A stretch of 64,000 nt of DNA from Sphingobium sp. CAP-1 (lineage in GTDB: Bacteria; Pseudomonadota; Alphaproteobacteria; Sphingomonadales; Sphingomonadaceae), in NCBI RefSeq assembly GCF_009720145.1, contig NZ_CP046253.1:434001-498000 (forward strand), read 5' to 3'. Within the stretch, counting starts at the first letter, position 1. Each line of letters opens with the position of its first letter. Shown here in pieces: positions 56,743-64,000 of the stretch. The position numbers were made by a program, and so were the translations under genes. Under the pieces are notes generated by a model. The model worked only from the letters and a program-made list of their open reading frames with translations, made no database searches and had not been told where the DNA came from.

Positions 56743-58182
56743 ATGATTGGACAGACCATTATCGACCGCTTCATCGCCCTGCTTGGACCCAAGGGGGTGA
56801 TAACCGACCCGGACGACATCAGCCCCTGGGCCAGCGACTGGCGCGGCCGATACCATGGCGCGGCGGCGGCGATCCTGTCACCGGCAACGACGCAGGAGGT
56901 CGCGGCAAGCGTGAAGCTGGCGGCGGAACTGGGTGTCGCGCTGGTGCCGCAGGGGGGCAATACGTCGATGGTCGGGGGTGCGACTCCGCCGGCGGACGGC
57001 TCCGCCCTCATCCTGTCGCTGCGGCGGATGAACCGCATCCGCAGCCTGTCGGCCGACGACAATCTTGCCATATGCGAGGCGGGCGTGATCCTGAGCGTGC
57101 TGCACGACGCGGCGGAAGATGCGGGGCGGCGCTTTCCGCTGAGCCTGGGGGCGAAGGGGTCCGCCACGATCGGCGGGCTGGTGTCGACCAATGCCGGCGG
57201 GACGCAGGTGCTGCGCCACGGCACGATGCGCGCGCTGGTCGAGGGGATCGAGGCGGTGCTGCCCGATGGCAGCATCTTCGACGGGCTGGACGCGCTCAAG
57301 AAGGACAATCGCGGCTATGACATCAAGCAGTTGCTGATCGGCGCGGAAGGGACGCTCGGCGTCGTCACGGCCGCATCGCTGCGGCTGGCGCCGGCGATCG
57401 CGGCGCGCGCGGTCGGTTGGGTCGGGGTGGAGACGCCTGCCGACGCGCTGGCGCTGCTACGACTGACCGAGACGATGTTGGGCAACAGCATCGAGGGGTT
57501 CGAGGTGATCGCGGACGAGACTCTGGGCTTCGTGCTGGGGCATATTCCCGGCACACGATCCCCGATCGAGACGCGCACGCCCTGGCATGTGCTGATCGAG
57601 GTGGATCATGCCGACCTGTCCGACCCCTCCCCCGCCGAGCGGCTGGAGGGCGCGCTGGCCGAGGCGTTCGAGCGCGGCCTGGCGATCGACGCCGCCATTG
57701 CCGCGAATGAAGCGCAGGCGGACGCCTTCTGGCGCATCCGCGAATCCCTGTCGGAATCGGAAAAGGTACAGGGACCGGCGCTGCAATATGACATCAGCGT
57801 GCCGGTGGCGCGGATGCCAGCCTTCATGATCGAGGCGGCGGCGGCGGCGCAGGCCGCCTTCCCCGGCACTACGGCTTCCTCCTTCGGCCATCTGGGCGAC
57901 GGCAATGTCCATTTCCACGTCCGCGCGCCCAAGGGCACCAGCGACGGCCCGGCCTGGATCGCGGCACAGGGGCAGGCGATCAACGCCTTCGTCCATGATG
58001 CCGTGGTCGCGGCGGGCGGCTCCATCTCCGCCGAACATGGCATCGGTCAGATGAAGCGGGCGGAATTGGGACGACTGGCGAGTCCCGCACGCATCCATGC
58101 ACTGCGCGCGATCAAAGGCGCGTTCGATCCGCAGGGACTGTTCAATCCGGGCAAGCTGATCCCGCTGCCGGACGAGGGCTAA
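56743..58182 (+). CDS. FAD-linked oxidoreductase (D-2-hydroxyacid / glycolate dehydrogenase GlcD type)
   Basis: A 479-residue FAD enzyme of the vanillyl-alcohol-oxidase fold. The PCMH-type FAD-binding domain (about residues 35-215) contains VPQGGNTSMVGGATP, LGAKGSATIGGLVSTNAGG and RHGTMRALVEGIEAVLPDG. The C-terminal FAD-oxidase domain contains SSFGHLGDGNVHFHV, where the histidine pair resembles the metal/substrate site of D-2-hydroxyglutarate dehydrogenases, and the closing AEHGIGQMKRAELGRLAS. The substrate is a D-2-hydroxyacid such as lactate, glycolate or 2-hydroxyglutarate, most likely the last of these. Divergent from the preceding unknown gene. Confidence 0.9.
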   Translation: MIGQTIIDRFIALLGPKGVITDPDDISPWASDWRGRYHGAAAAILSPATTQEVAASVKLAAELGVALVPQGGNTSMVGGATPPADGSALILSLRRMNRIRSLSADDNLAICEAGVILSVLHDAAEDAGRRFPLSLGAKGSATIGGLVSTNAGGTQVLRHGTMRALVEGIEAVLPDGSIFDGLDALKKDNRGYDIKQLLIGAEGTLGVVTAASLRLAPAIAARAVGWVGVETPADALALLRLTETMLGNSIEGFEVIADETLGFVLGHIPGTRSPIETRTPWHVLIEVDHADLSDPSPAERLEGALAEAFERGLAIDAAIAANEAQADAFWRIRESLSESEKVQGPALQYDISVPVARMPAFMIEAAAAAQAAFPGTTASSFGHLGDGNVHFHVRAPKGTSDGPAWIAAQGQAINAFVHDAVVAAGGSISAEHGIGQMKRAELGRLASPARIHALRAIKGAFDPQGLFNPGKLIPLPDEG

Positions 58183-58236
58183 GCGCAGGCCGCCGACAAA
58201 GCGATTGCCTCGCCTAGCCGTCCTGCCACCAGATCC

Positions 58237-59166
58237 TTATGCACCACTACCCGGAACAGACATCCTGGAAACCTCTTTCAACATAAACACTTCCTTCTGT
58301 CCCGACGTGATCTCACCCAAATTATATAAGTGAGACGCCTTCGGCGTCAACACCCGCTGCTGACCGTTAGCATTGTCAAGCAAAGACACATTCACGTCGG
58401 TATGGTTGGAAACAAAAACCTCCGCATTTTGCGAATATCTCAACGTATCAAGATAGTATGATTCGCCAATTTTATACCAAACCCAAAATTTATAGTTAAA
58501 TACAACATGCCCATTCGGCGGAACATTGACGTAAACCTCTTCGTCATGCCGAAGTCCGTAAATTTCCTTGGGCTCAATGATGAACTGCTCATCCCGTGCC
58601 CCTCCCCCAGTCCATGCTCCCAACAGCATCCCCTGTAGTTGCGTCGCATCACCAACCTGATCAGTAACGATATTGAACCCTTGCCGTTCACGGTCAAAGG
58701 ATCGATCCTTGAACATGTTCGTCAGCACACGCTCAACATGAAATACCGCCTTTACCGCACCAAGCTTTTCATCATAAGATGTAAAATCGATTGATGTCCG
58801 GTATCTAGTAGAAAATATTCCAAGTGGAGCTACTTTTTCTACCAAAAATATCCTTAACTTGTCGTTAACTCCGCTGGCATTGAATAGATATTTGATCCGA
58901 CTTTCAAACAGATCCTCATCTGGCTTTTGCAGGCTCAAATAGAGTCCAATCACCCCGACCAGGATGAAAAAGGCCATATCTTCCAGAAAAGAGGCCGCCA
59001 GCGACACCCAAAAACCGTCGAGGAGAGCGCCATCGCCATGCGGCAAGGACGCCGCCTTGAGCGTTACCGCCAATGTCGCCAGACCGAAAATCGCGATTCC
59101 AGTCAAGGCAGCAATCAGGCGAGGATCACGTCGACATCCATTTACGATCGCGCGAAATATGGCCAT
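58237..59166 (-). CDS. Membrane-anchored protein of unknown function, AT-richer than neighbours
   Basis: A 309-residue protein. The first ~90 residues contain two transmembrane helices (LIAALTGIAIFGLATLAVTL and MAFFILVGVIGLYLSLQ) followed by a large cytoplasmic or periplasmic part with alternating charged and aromatic residues (EEVYVNVPPNGHVVFNYKFW). No family recognised. An AAGGGGGAA ribosome site precedes the ATG. The coding sequence is clearly AT-richer than the flanking genes, a sign of acquisition. It stands alone. Confidence 0.65.
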   Translation of the reverse strand: MAIFRAIVNGCRRDPRLIAALTGIAIFGLATLAVTLKAASLPHGDGALLDGFWVSLAASFLEDMAFFILVGVIGLYLSLQKPDEDLFESRIKYLFNASGVNDKLRIFLVEKVAPLGIFSTRYRTSIDFTSYDEKLGAVKAVFHVERVLTNMFKDRSFDRERQGFNIVTDQVGDATQLQGMLLGAWTGGGARDEQFIIEPKEIYGLRHDEEVYVNVPPNGHVVFNYKFWVWYKIGESYYLDTLRYSQNAEVFVSNHTDVNVSLLDNANGQQRVLTPKASHLYNLGEITSGQKEVFMLKEVSRMSVPGSGA

Positions 59167-59362
59167 AGTTCCCCCTTCACCGCAGCAGGCACCATATTTT
59201 CCGGGAGCGTTCAAGAGAAAGCGAACCCACGCCATCAACAGAGCAGGAGGGATCGCCGACAAAGCGATTGCCTCACGCGGGCAAGGCCATTATCGCCATG
59301 CCCCAATATTCAGCCGCGCCGGCAGGTAAAAAACCGGCGCATTTTCAAGAGTGGACCTGATC

Positions 59363-60163
59363 ATGGCCAGCGCGCCCGCTAATAATCTGCCGATCTTCTA
59401 CAACGACCTCCTGCCGCTAAGCAGTGCCGACCATGTCGATTATCAGGTACGCCAGGTCGAATCGGCGCCTTTCCTGACGACGCAGCACGCCGTCCCGCTG
59501 ACCATCGACGAATTTGTCTCGGCCCAGCGCTTTGCCCCGATCATCTTCTCGTCGGGCGACGATTCGGTGCCGCTGCTGCTGATGGGCCTCAATGAAGGCG
59601 TCAATGTATTCGTCGATGACGAAGGCAAGCTGCGCGGCCCGGCCTATGTGCCGGCCTATGTTCGCCGCTATCCCTGGATGCTGGCCAAGCTGCGCCCCGA
59701 CAGCGAGGAACTGTCGCTCTGCTTCGACCCCACCAGCCCCGCCATCGGCGCGTTCGAGGACGGCCAGCCGCTCTTTGCCGATGGCCAGCCGAGCGACCTG
59801 ACCCAGGGCGTGTTGAAATTCTGTGAGGATTTCGAGCAGGCCGCCGCCCGTACCGGCCAGTTCATCCGCGACCTCAAGGACATGGACCTGCTGATGGATG
59901 GCGAAGTGTCGATCCAGACGCCAATGGCCGAACAGCCCTTCGTCTATCGCGGCTTTCGTATGATCAACGAGGAAAAGCTGCGCGACCTGCGCGGCGATCA
60001 ACTGCGCAAGATCAACCAGAACGGCATGTTGCCGCTGATCTACGCCCATCTCTTCTCGCTCCAGTTGATGCGCGAAGTTTTCGAGGCGCAGGTCGGCCAG
60101 GGCAAGGGACCGATCGCCCTTCCCGCAGCGCCGGAAACGACCCCGGAAGCGGCGGACGCCTGA
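59363..60163 (+). CDS. SapC family protein
   Basis: A 266-residue soluble protein of the SapC family, first named from S-layer secretion in Campylobacter. Family blocks visible are FAPIIFSSGDDSVPLLLMGL, VRRYPWMLAKL, GVLKFCEDFEQAAARTGQFI and the C-terminal LYAHLFSLQLMREVF-like segment (LIYAHLFSLQLMREV). In sphingomonads such genes usually stand near TonB receptors or PrmA-like genes, and the biochemical role is unknown. The ATG at 59363 is preferred; a GTG 12 bases upstream is possible. Just behind it lies the candidate small RNA. Confidence 0.85.
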   Translation: MASAPANNLPIFYNDLLPLSSADHVDYQVRQVESAPFLTTQHAVPLTIDEFVSAQRFAPIIFSSGDDSVPLLLMGLNEGVNVFVDDEGKLRGPAYVPAYVRRYPWMLAKLRPDSEELSLCFDPTSPAIGAFEDGQPLFADGQPSDLTQGVLKFCEDFEQAAARTGQFIRDLKDMDLLMDGEVSIQTPMAEQPFVYRGFRMINEEKLRDLRGDQLRKINQNGMLPLIYAHLFSLQLMREVFEAQVGQGKGPIALPAAPETTPEAADA

Positions 60164-60221
60164 ATGAGAAATTAACCCGAAAGGGTTTGAAAAATTGATG
60201 GAAAGGGCATCGCATCCCCTC

Positions 60222-60250
60222 TTGAAAGGCGATGCGACCTGCCCTATCTA
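60222..60250 (+). promoter_or_regulatory. Promoter for a small RNA, TTGAAA-17-TATCTA
   Basis: TTGAAA (60222-60227) and TATCTA (60245-60250) have the optimal 17-bp spacing. The -35 box is embedded between inverted arms GCATCGC/GCGATGC (60208-60235), which could be a regulator site or the terminator of the SapC gene. The predicted start is near 60257. Confidence 0.65.
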
Positions 60251-60256
60251 TCAATC

Positions 60257-60366
60257 ATGCGATGCACCTGCCCCCCTTTCGGGTGTGTCGTATGGGCGCC
60301 TCCCCCTTTGGAGGCGTCTCCTCCCTGAACCTTGGCCACCCCATGCTTTGCATGGGGTGGTTTTTT
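60257..60366 (+). ncRNA. Candidate small regulatory RNA with C-rich loops (about 110 nt)
   Basis: Predicted from promoter to terminator. Stem 1 pairs CACC/GGTG around a C-rich loop TGCCCCCCTTTCG. Stem 2 pairs CGCCTCC/GGAGGCG around CCCTTT (about 60299-60318). A single-stranded linker contains CTCCTCCCTG, complementary to Shine-Dalgarno purines. The third stem is the terminator. C-rich hairpin loops plus a CCUCC linker are the layout of alphaproteobacterial sRNAs that mask ribosome binding sites. No meaningful ORF fits the segment. Confidence 0.6.
60336..60366 (+). terminator. Intrinsic terminator of the small RNA
   Basis: Perfect 11-base arms CCACCCCATGC/GCATGGGGTGG with a three-base TTT loop are followed by six T. 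This is the strongest terminator in the window. Confidence 0.92.
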
Positions 60367-60466
60367 ATGGAGCCGGCCGGCCCATATTGTGCCTGGGGTC
60401 TTTTTTGGGGGGGTGAACCGGCCCACGCTTGCACGGTGTATTTTATGGGAGACAACCGGGAAGCGC

Positions 60467-60494
60467 TTGACGCACTGCTCCCACCTGCTAAAGC
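60467..60494 (+). promoter_or_regulatory. Candidate promoter of tRNA-Glu
   Basis: TTGACG (60467-60472) and TAAAGC (60489-60494) with a 16-bp spacer lie about 30 bases before the tRNA gene. Confidence 0.4.
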
Positions 60495-60525
60495 CCACCG
60501 CCTGCCGGCCGCTCAAGCGGCCCAT

Positions 60526-60600
60526 GGCCCCTTCGTCTAGCGGTTAGGACGCGGCCCTCTCACGGCTGAAACACGGGTTCGATTCCCGTAGGGGTCACCA
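60526..60600 (+). tRNA. tRNA-Glu (anticodon CTC)
   Basis: A complete cloverleaf: acceptor GGCCCCT/AGGGGTC, D-arm with AGCGGTTAGGA, anticodon stem CGGCC/GGCTG with loop CTCTCAC giving anticodon CTC, T-arm ACGGGTTCGATTCCCGT and encoded CCA end. It reads GAG codons. The 3' end is a typical integration point for mobile elements, and mobile-element genes begin about 200 bases beyond it. Confidence 0.96.
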
Positions 60601-60813
60601 ATCTTTTCAATGACTTAGCTCTTGAGGTTGGCCCCAAAATACCATTTTGCCTATTTCTTGTCCTTTTGACCGTCTGGGATTGTGTAGGACGCGCTTGGAA
60701 AAATTTTTCTTGATGAACTGCGGCGTAGTGCCTCGCCGCTGGCTCAGTTGACCAGCGTTGTGCAGCGCGAGGCTACACCTGCCTGAGCCCCACTCCGCAT
60801 TCTTGTCTGGGCT

Positions 60814-61104
60814 TTAGCGTGATCGCCGTCGCTCGATCGCCTCACGCAAACTTGCAACCATGATCAAAGTCGAACTTCGATCTTTCACGATCTCCAACTC
60901 ACCGGATTTGATCAGCTCATAGAGGCGGGACCGGCTTAACCCCGTCATTGTCACCGCTACCGCGATCCTTACGCTGATGGGATCAATGAGTGTAGGTGGC
61001 TTTGACTTCTCGACAGGAAGTGGCGCGTTAATTCTTGGCAGGCTCTTACGCACGGCAGAACGTCTCCTTGTTGGAGTCTGCCAAATGGGATGAAGCCTTC
61101 TCAA
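60814..61104 (-). CDS. AlpA/excisionase-like helix-turn-helix protein
   Basis: A 96-residue basic protein. The C-terminal half is a MerR-like winged HTH of the AlpA/excisionase kind (MTGLSRSRLYELIKSGELEI), often used by integrative elements to control excision. The N-terminal ~45 residues are basic and proline-rich with no known domain; a later start near MTGLSR is possible. Together with the transglycosylase and relaxase behind it, it fits the edge of a conjugative element. The 213 bases between the tRNA and this gene are AT-rich and hold no gene. Confidence 0.7.
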   Translation of the reverse strand: MRRLHPIWQTPTRRRSAVRKSLPRINAPLPVEKSKPPTLIDPISVRIAVAVTMTGLSRSRLYELIKSGELEIVKDRSSTLIMVASLREAIERRRSR

Positions 61105-61398
61105 TCTATCGGAACTATGCGGAATTGGAAGTCCAAAGCTGACAGGTATGGGGCGGCGAAATGCGCGCGCGGCGAGGCCTCACCGTTTACGAGGAACATA
61201 AACCTACTGAAAGAGCCGCAGGTCCTGACCCTGACGCCTCACGGTGTCGCCAGCGCGGCACGCCGGCAAGGTGCCCGGAAAAGGGCTGGTTGAATGAACT
61301 CCGAATCGAAAATGTGCACTGCACAGCGTCACATTCGCTTTTCCTGAATACCGTTGCGGCAGGCTCAGATGACCGGGGGCGCCGATCATTTTGTTCGC
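61105..61398. other. Gap between the HTH gene and the transglycosylase gene
   Basis: About 290 bases without a supportable gene. A rightward 147-codon frame here is low-complexity, has no ribosome site and lies antisense to the transglycosylase gene. The region probably holds the promoter of the HTH gene. Confidence 0.4.
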
Positions 61399-61938
61399 TC
61401 AACGAACTCTTCCTCCAATGCCCCCCGCGCCGAAAGATGAGAAAATCGTTACACCGAACCGGCGCTTCAAATGTTCCGCTACGCTGCGGGCATATCGCCT
61501 CTGCCGATCAGACCTCGGACTGTGATAGACGCCCACCGCCTTCCAATAGCTGCCCGTCGATGCCAGAGCAGCGACGAAAATCCAACGGGCTGCGTGGGCA
61601 TTGAAGCATGGATCGTAACGCAGCCAATGGCGAACTTCCTCCGGTGAACGATCAAGCGTTGCTGCGATTTTTGGCACCCACCAGCTATTGATCTGGAGAG
61701 GTCCGAGGTCGTGGCTCCCATTGCGGTTCGGAACCGCTGCGCCGATCCAACCGCCTTCCTGATCGCGCAGCCCCCACAGGGTCACTTCGAGCCATTTCTG
61801 TCCGCCCGCTGCTTGCCTGATGCAATGGGCGACCCTCCGTTCATCGGCTGCATTATGACCCGACGGTGCTGCAAGACAATCCGATTGCCAGATGATCAGT
61901 ATCATCAGGGCGGCTGTCCGCTTACCGATCGTGATCAT
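61399..61938 (-). CDS. Lytic transglycosylase of conjugation systems (TrbN/VirB1-like)
   Basis: A 179-residue periplasmic muramidase. A signal peptide (MITIGKRTAALMILIIW...) leads into the lysozyme-like fold with the catalytic glutamate in LRDQEGGWIGAAVP and the motif HDLGPLQINSWWVP. A C-terminal YHSPRSDRQRRYARSVAEHL follows. Such enzymes open peptidoglycan for the conjugation channel. The start lies inside the last codons of the relaxase gene (17-base overlap), so the two are cotranscribed. Confidence 0.82.
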   Translation of the reverse strand: MITIGKRTAALMILIIWQSDCLAAPSGHNAADERRVAHCIRQAAGGQKWLEVTLWGLRDQEGGWIGAAVPNRNGSHDLGPLQINSWWVPKIAATLDRSPEEVRHWLRYDPCFNAHAARWIFVAALASTGSYWKAVGVYHSPRSDRQRRYARSVAEHLKRRFGVTIFSSFGAGGIGGRVR

Positions 61939-64000
61939 GCGATCGCTCCCCAATGTTCCGCTCTGTGGCAAGGTCCTCCGCCTTGGGCGCATGGGCTTGC
62001 CGATTCTCGGCCAGCGTCTGCAAATGACGGTCGAGCGTCTCGAACAGTGAGCGGGCATTGCCTGCAAGACGTCCGACAATTCCGCGGTCCGGCTCTCGCT
62101 GATCAAGTTTGCGCGCGAGCGCCCTTCCCTCTGCCTTCCGCCGCTCCTCAACCTGTTCGAGCTTCATTCCCTTCAACCGCGCCTCGTTCCGTGCGGCAAA
62201 GCGCCTGTTGTGATCGCGCTCCAGACGGCCCAAACCTTCGAGCGCCGATGTCTTCTCGCCCGACCTCTCTTCGAGTTTCGCGATGAGCTTCTTAGGGTCT
62301 TCTGTCCAGAGTTTGACGCCGTAACGGGCTCGCGTGATGGCGGTGTAGAAGTTTTGTCCATTGACAAGCGGGGACGCCACAGGGGCCAGCACATAGACGC
62401 GGTCATAGGTCTTTGACTGAGCGGAATAGACGGTCTCGGCATAGCCATGGTCCCAAGTGGAGTGGCGTCCAAGGTCAATCTGCTGGACCCGATCCCCGCG
62501 GTCCCAGCGAACCGTCGCCACCATGCCATCGAGCCGCTCCACCGTTCCGCGTTCGGCGTTTTTGAGACCAAGCTCCTTGGTCGCGAGCCGCCACTGGATG
62601 CGATCACCAGCGGCGAGGTTGCGATGCTCGGAGAGGAATATATTCACGTGCGCCGCCTTGCTGGTTCGCGGATTCCAATTGTGGATGCGCCCCTGCTCAT
62701 CCGCCAGTCGCACAAGCTGCCGGCCCTTCGCATCGCGCACCACGGAAACCACCCGATACTCGCCATCGCGCGCCAGGCCAGCGCCGACCTGATCGCGGTT
62801 GAATTTCAGAACCTGGCCGCCGGAATAGAAGCGGGCCATCTGCTTCTCTTGGTCGCTGAGCCCGGCGGGGGTTAGGACCGCGAGCCGGGTGTCCTCGGCC
62901 GCAACGACGCCTTCCCGCTGCAATGTCTCGCGGATCTGACTGTTGACGATGAGGCGCGTCGCATTCTCCAGAACGAGGATATTCGTGGTTGCTCGGCTTT
63001 CAGGCTTGAGGCGCGTCCATTCCCTCACCAGCCCCTTGGCCAGTTCCTCCGCGTCTCCGCCGCTGACCACCTTATCGAGATGGTCCAGCGAACCGGCATA
63101 ATCACCGGCGCGAGCCTGGGTGACAGCAAGCTTCATCGCCCTGGTTTCCTGCCGCCGTGATTCAACCAGCTCGGCGGTCGCGAGCCCAAGCTTCTGCATC
63201 AGCCAGAATGCCTTTCCCTGTTCGATCGCGCCGGTCTGCCGGTTGTCACCAAGCAGGATAAGTCTCGCACCGGTCGCACGGCTGATCTCCAGCACCCGCA
63301 GCGCCTGGCGGTTTCCGAGCTGGCCCGCCTCATCGAGGACCAGGACATCGTTGCTGCTCAGGCCATGCCCGCCACTCGCCAACAGGCTGGCGACGGTGCG
63401 AGATGCAATCCCCGCGCGATCACCCAGTTCAGCGGCGGCAGATGATGTCGGCGCAAGCGCCGTCAGTACCATCCCCGGATGCGCGGCGTTCTTGAGTGAG
63501 CGAACCAGCATGGATTTCCCGGCCCCGGCCACGCCATGCACGGCCGTTATCCGGTCTCCTGACAATGCCATGTGCACGAGAGCCTGCTCCTGCGCCGGGG
63601 ATAGACCAGCGCTTTCCAGAACGGGCAGCAGCCGGTCTGCGCTGGCTACCTGTCTGCCGTCTCCGAGGGAGAGCGCGAGATGCTGGGTCAGCGCCTGTTC
63701 CAGCCTTACCGTCCTGCGGCTGGTTCGCCCACGCGTGAGGATTGCGTCGCCGGTCTGCCCCCGAGTAGCGAGCAGTTTGCAGCGGCTCTCATGGTCAATC
63801 AGGAGCGGTCTCAGGTCTTCGAACCGAACCTCTCCCACATGGGAGGCAAGGCCTACGGCAATGACGCGACCAAGTGGATTGACCGCCTCGCGCCCTTCCG
63901 ATTGCCTGATCCCAAACAGGGCCGCCCGCGCTGCGTCGGCGGGCTCAACCGGGACGGGGCGCTCACCAGCCTCCATGGCCTGGGCGAGGACAGCTGCAAG
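61922..64000 (-). CDS. traA: MobF-type conjugative relaxase/helicase (TraA/TrwC family), 5' part outside the window
   Basis: The last 692 codons of a relaxase gene; the frame remains open to the right edge. The visible region is the RecD-like helicase half: Walker A GVAGAGKS, Walker B VLVLDEAGQLG, then LILLGDNRQTGAIEQG, and the UvrD-like end YAETVYSAQSKTYDRVYVL and YTAITRARYGVKLW. The N-terminal nicking domain (three histidines and catalytic tyrosines) should lie to the right. Such proteins nick and unwind one strand at oriT for transfer. The C-terminal ~110 residues are charged and coiled. No oriT was found in the window. Confidence 0.85.
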   Translation of the reverse strand, partial: LAAVLAQAMEAGERPVPVEPADAARAALFGIRQSEGREAVNPLGRVIAVGLASHVGEVRFEDLRPLLIDHESRCKLLATRGQTGDAILTRGRTSRRTVRLEQALTQHLALSLGDGRQVASADRLLPVLESAGLSPAQEQALVHMALSGDRITAVHGVAGAGKSMLVRSLKNAAHPGMVLTALAPTSSAAAELGDRAGIASRTVASLLASGGHGLSSNDVLVLDEAGQLGNRQALRVLEISRATGARLILLGDNRQTGAIEQGKAFWLMQKLGLATAELVESRRQETRAMKLAVTQARAGDYAGSLDHLDKVVSGGDAEELAKGLVREWTRLKPESRATTNILVLENATRLIVNSQIRETLQREGVVAAEDTRLAVLTPAGLSDQEKQMARFYSGGQVLKFNRDQVGAGLARDGEYRVVSVVRDAKGRQLVRLADEQGRIHNWNPRTSKAAHVNIFLSEHRNLAAGDRIQWRLATKELGLKNAERGTVERLDGMVATVRWDRGDRVQQIDLGRHSTWDHGYAETVYSAQSKTYDRVYVLAPVASPLVNGQNFYTAITRARYGVKLWTEDPKKLIAKLEERSGEKTSALEGLGRLERDHNRRFAARNEARLKGMKLEQVEERRKAEGRALARKLDQREPDRGIVGRLAGNARSLFETLDRHLQTLAENRQAHAPKAEDLATERNIGERSHDHDR

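Noticed and set aside
60232..60540. Frame running through the small-RNA segment and into tRNA-Glu
   Set aside because: It overlaps a confirmed tRNA, has no ribosome site and ends inside the tRNA.
61161..61604. Rightward 147-codon frame opposite the transglycosylase gene
   Set aside because: No ribosome site, low complexity, and antisense to a gene with clear catalytic motifs.

Overview
This window looks like chromosomal DNA of an alphaproteobacterium, most probably a member of the Sphingomonadales. The base composition is GC-rich. Supporting genes include a CcrM-type GANTC methyltransferase, trmFO, an F0-only ATP synthase cluster with paired b and b' subunits, a FecI/FecR/TonB-receptor signalling set, a SapC-family protein and a glutaredoxin-MauE fusion under a MerR regulator. 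I cannot assign a genus from sequence alone.

Layout. 0.1-8.7 kb: serine hydrolase, divergent from an ECF sigma factor, FecR-type anti-sigma factor and TonB-dependent receptor, then a large acidic autotransporter. 9-15 kb: AT-richer lipoprotein gene, the gatC-gatA-(small membrane ORF)-gatB operon, a DUF3089 hydrolase and ruvX. 15-18 kb: MerR with its divergent Grx-MauE target, then an L,D-transpeptidase and a small lipoprotein. 18-24 kb: serB and miaA (head to head, start codons overlapping), then ilvB-(unknown ORF)-ilvN-ilvC. 24-31 kb: CDP-alcohol phosphatidyltransferase, two YceI proteins, leuA behind a leucine leader/attenuator, M20 peptidase, DAACS symporter. 31-43 kb: orphan ORF, trmFO, apaG-lysR, metZ with a threonine dehydratase-like gene, leuB, recO, a chemoreceptor and uvrC. 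43-46 kb: atpI-atpB-atpE-atpF'-atpF. 46-50 kb: ArsR regulator, folP, ccrM and a second ArsR regulator. 50-60 kb: ydbH-ynbE-ydbL, radC, rhlE-type helicase, FAD oxidoreductase, an orphan membrane protein and SapC. 60.2-60.6 kb: a candidate small RNA and tRNA-Glu(CTC). 60.6-64 kb: the edge of a conjugative element (AlpA-like HTH, TrbN-like transglycosylase, MobF relaxase running off the window).

How the genes work together. Branched-chain amino acid synthesis is spread over ilvB/N/C, leuA and leuB; leuA carries its own leucine-rich leader. ccrM lies next to an unusually dense run of its own GANTC target, which suggests methylation feedback. Envelope functions (FecI/R/TonB receptor, autotransporter, L,D-transpeptidase, YdbH system, SapC) are prominent.

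Sequence quality. Three genes (autotransporter, gatA, trmFO) are each broken by what reads as one missing G in a G run. Two of them are housekeeping genes, so I treat these as probable homopolymer errors and annotate the genes across the break. The strongest candidates for new biology are the leuA leader RNA, the C-rich small RNA at 60.26-60.37 kb, the GANTC cluster beside ccrM, a ~38-bp repeat present three times at gene edges, the ORFs conserved in register inside gat and ilv operons, and the MerR/Grx-MauE pair.
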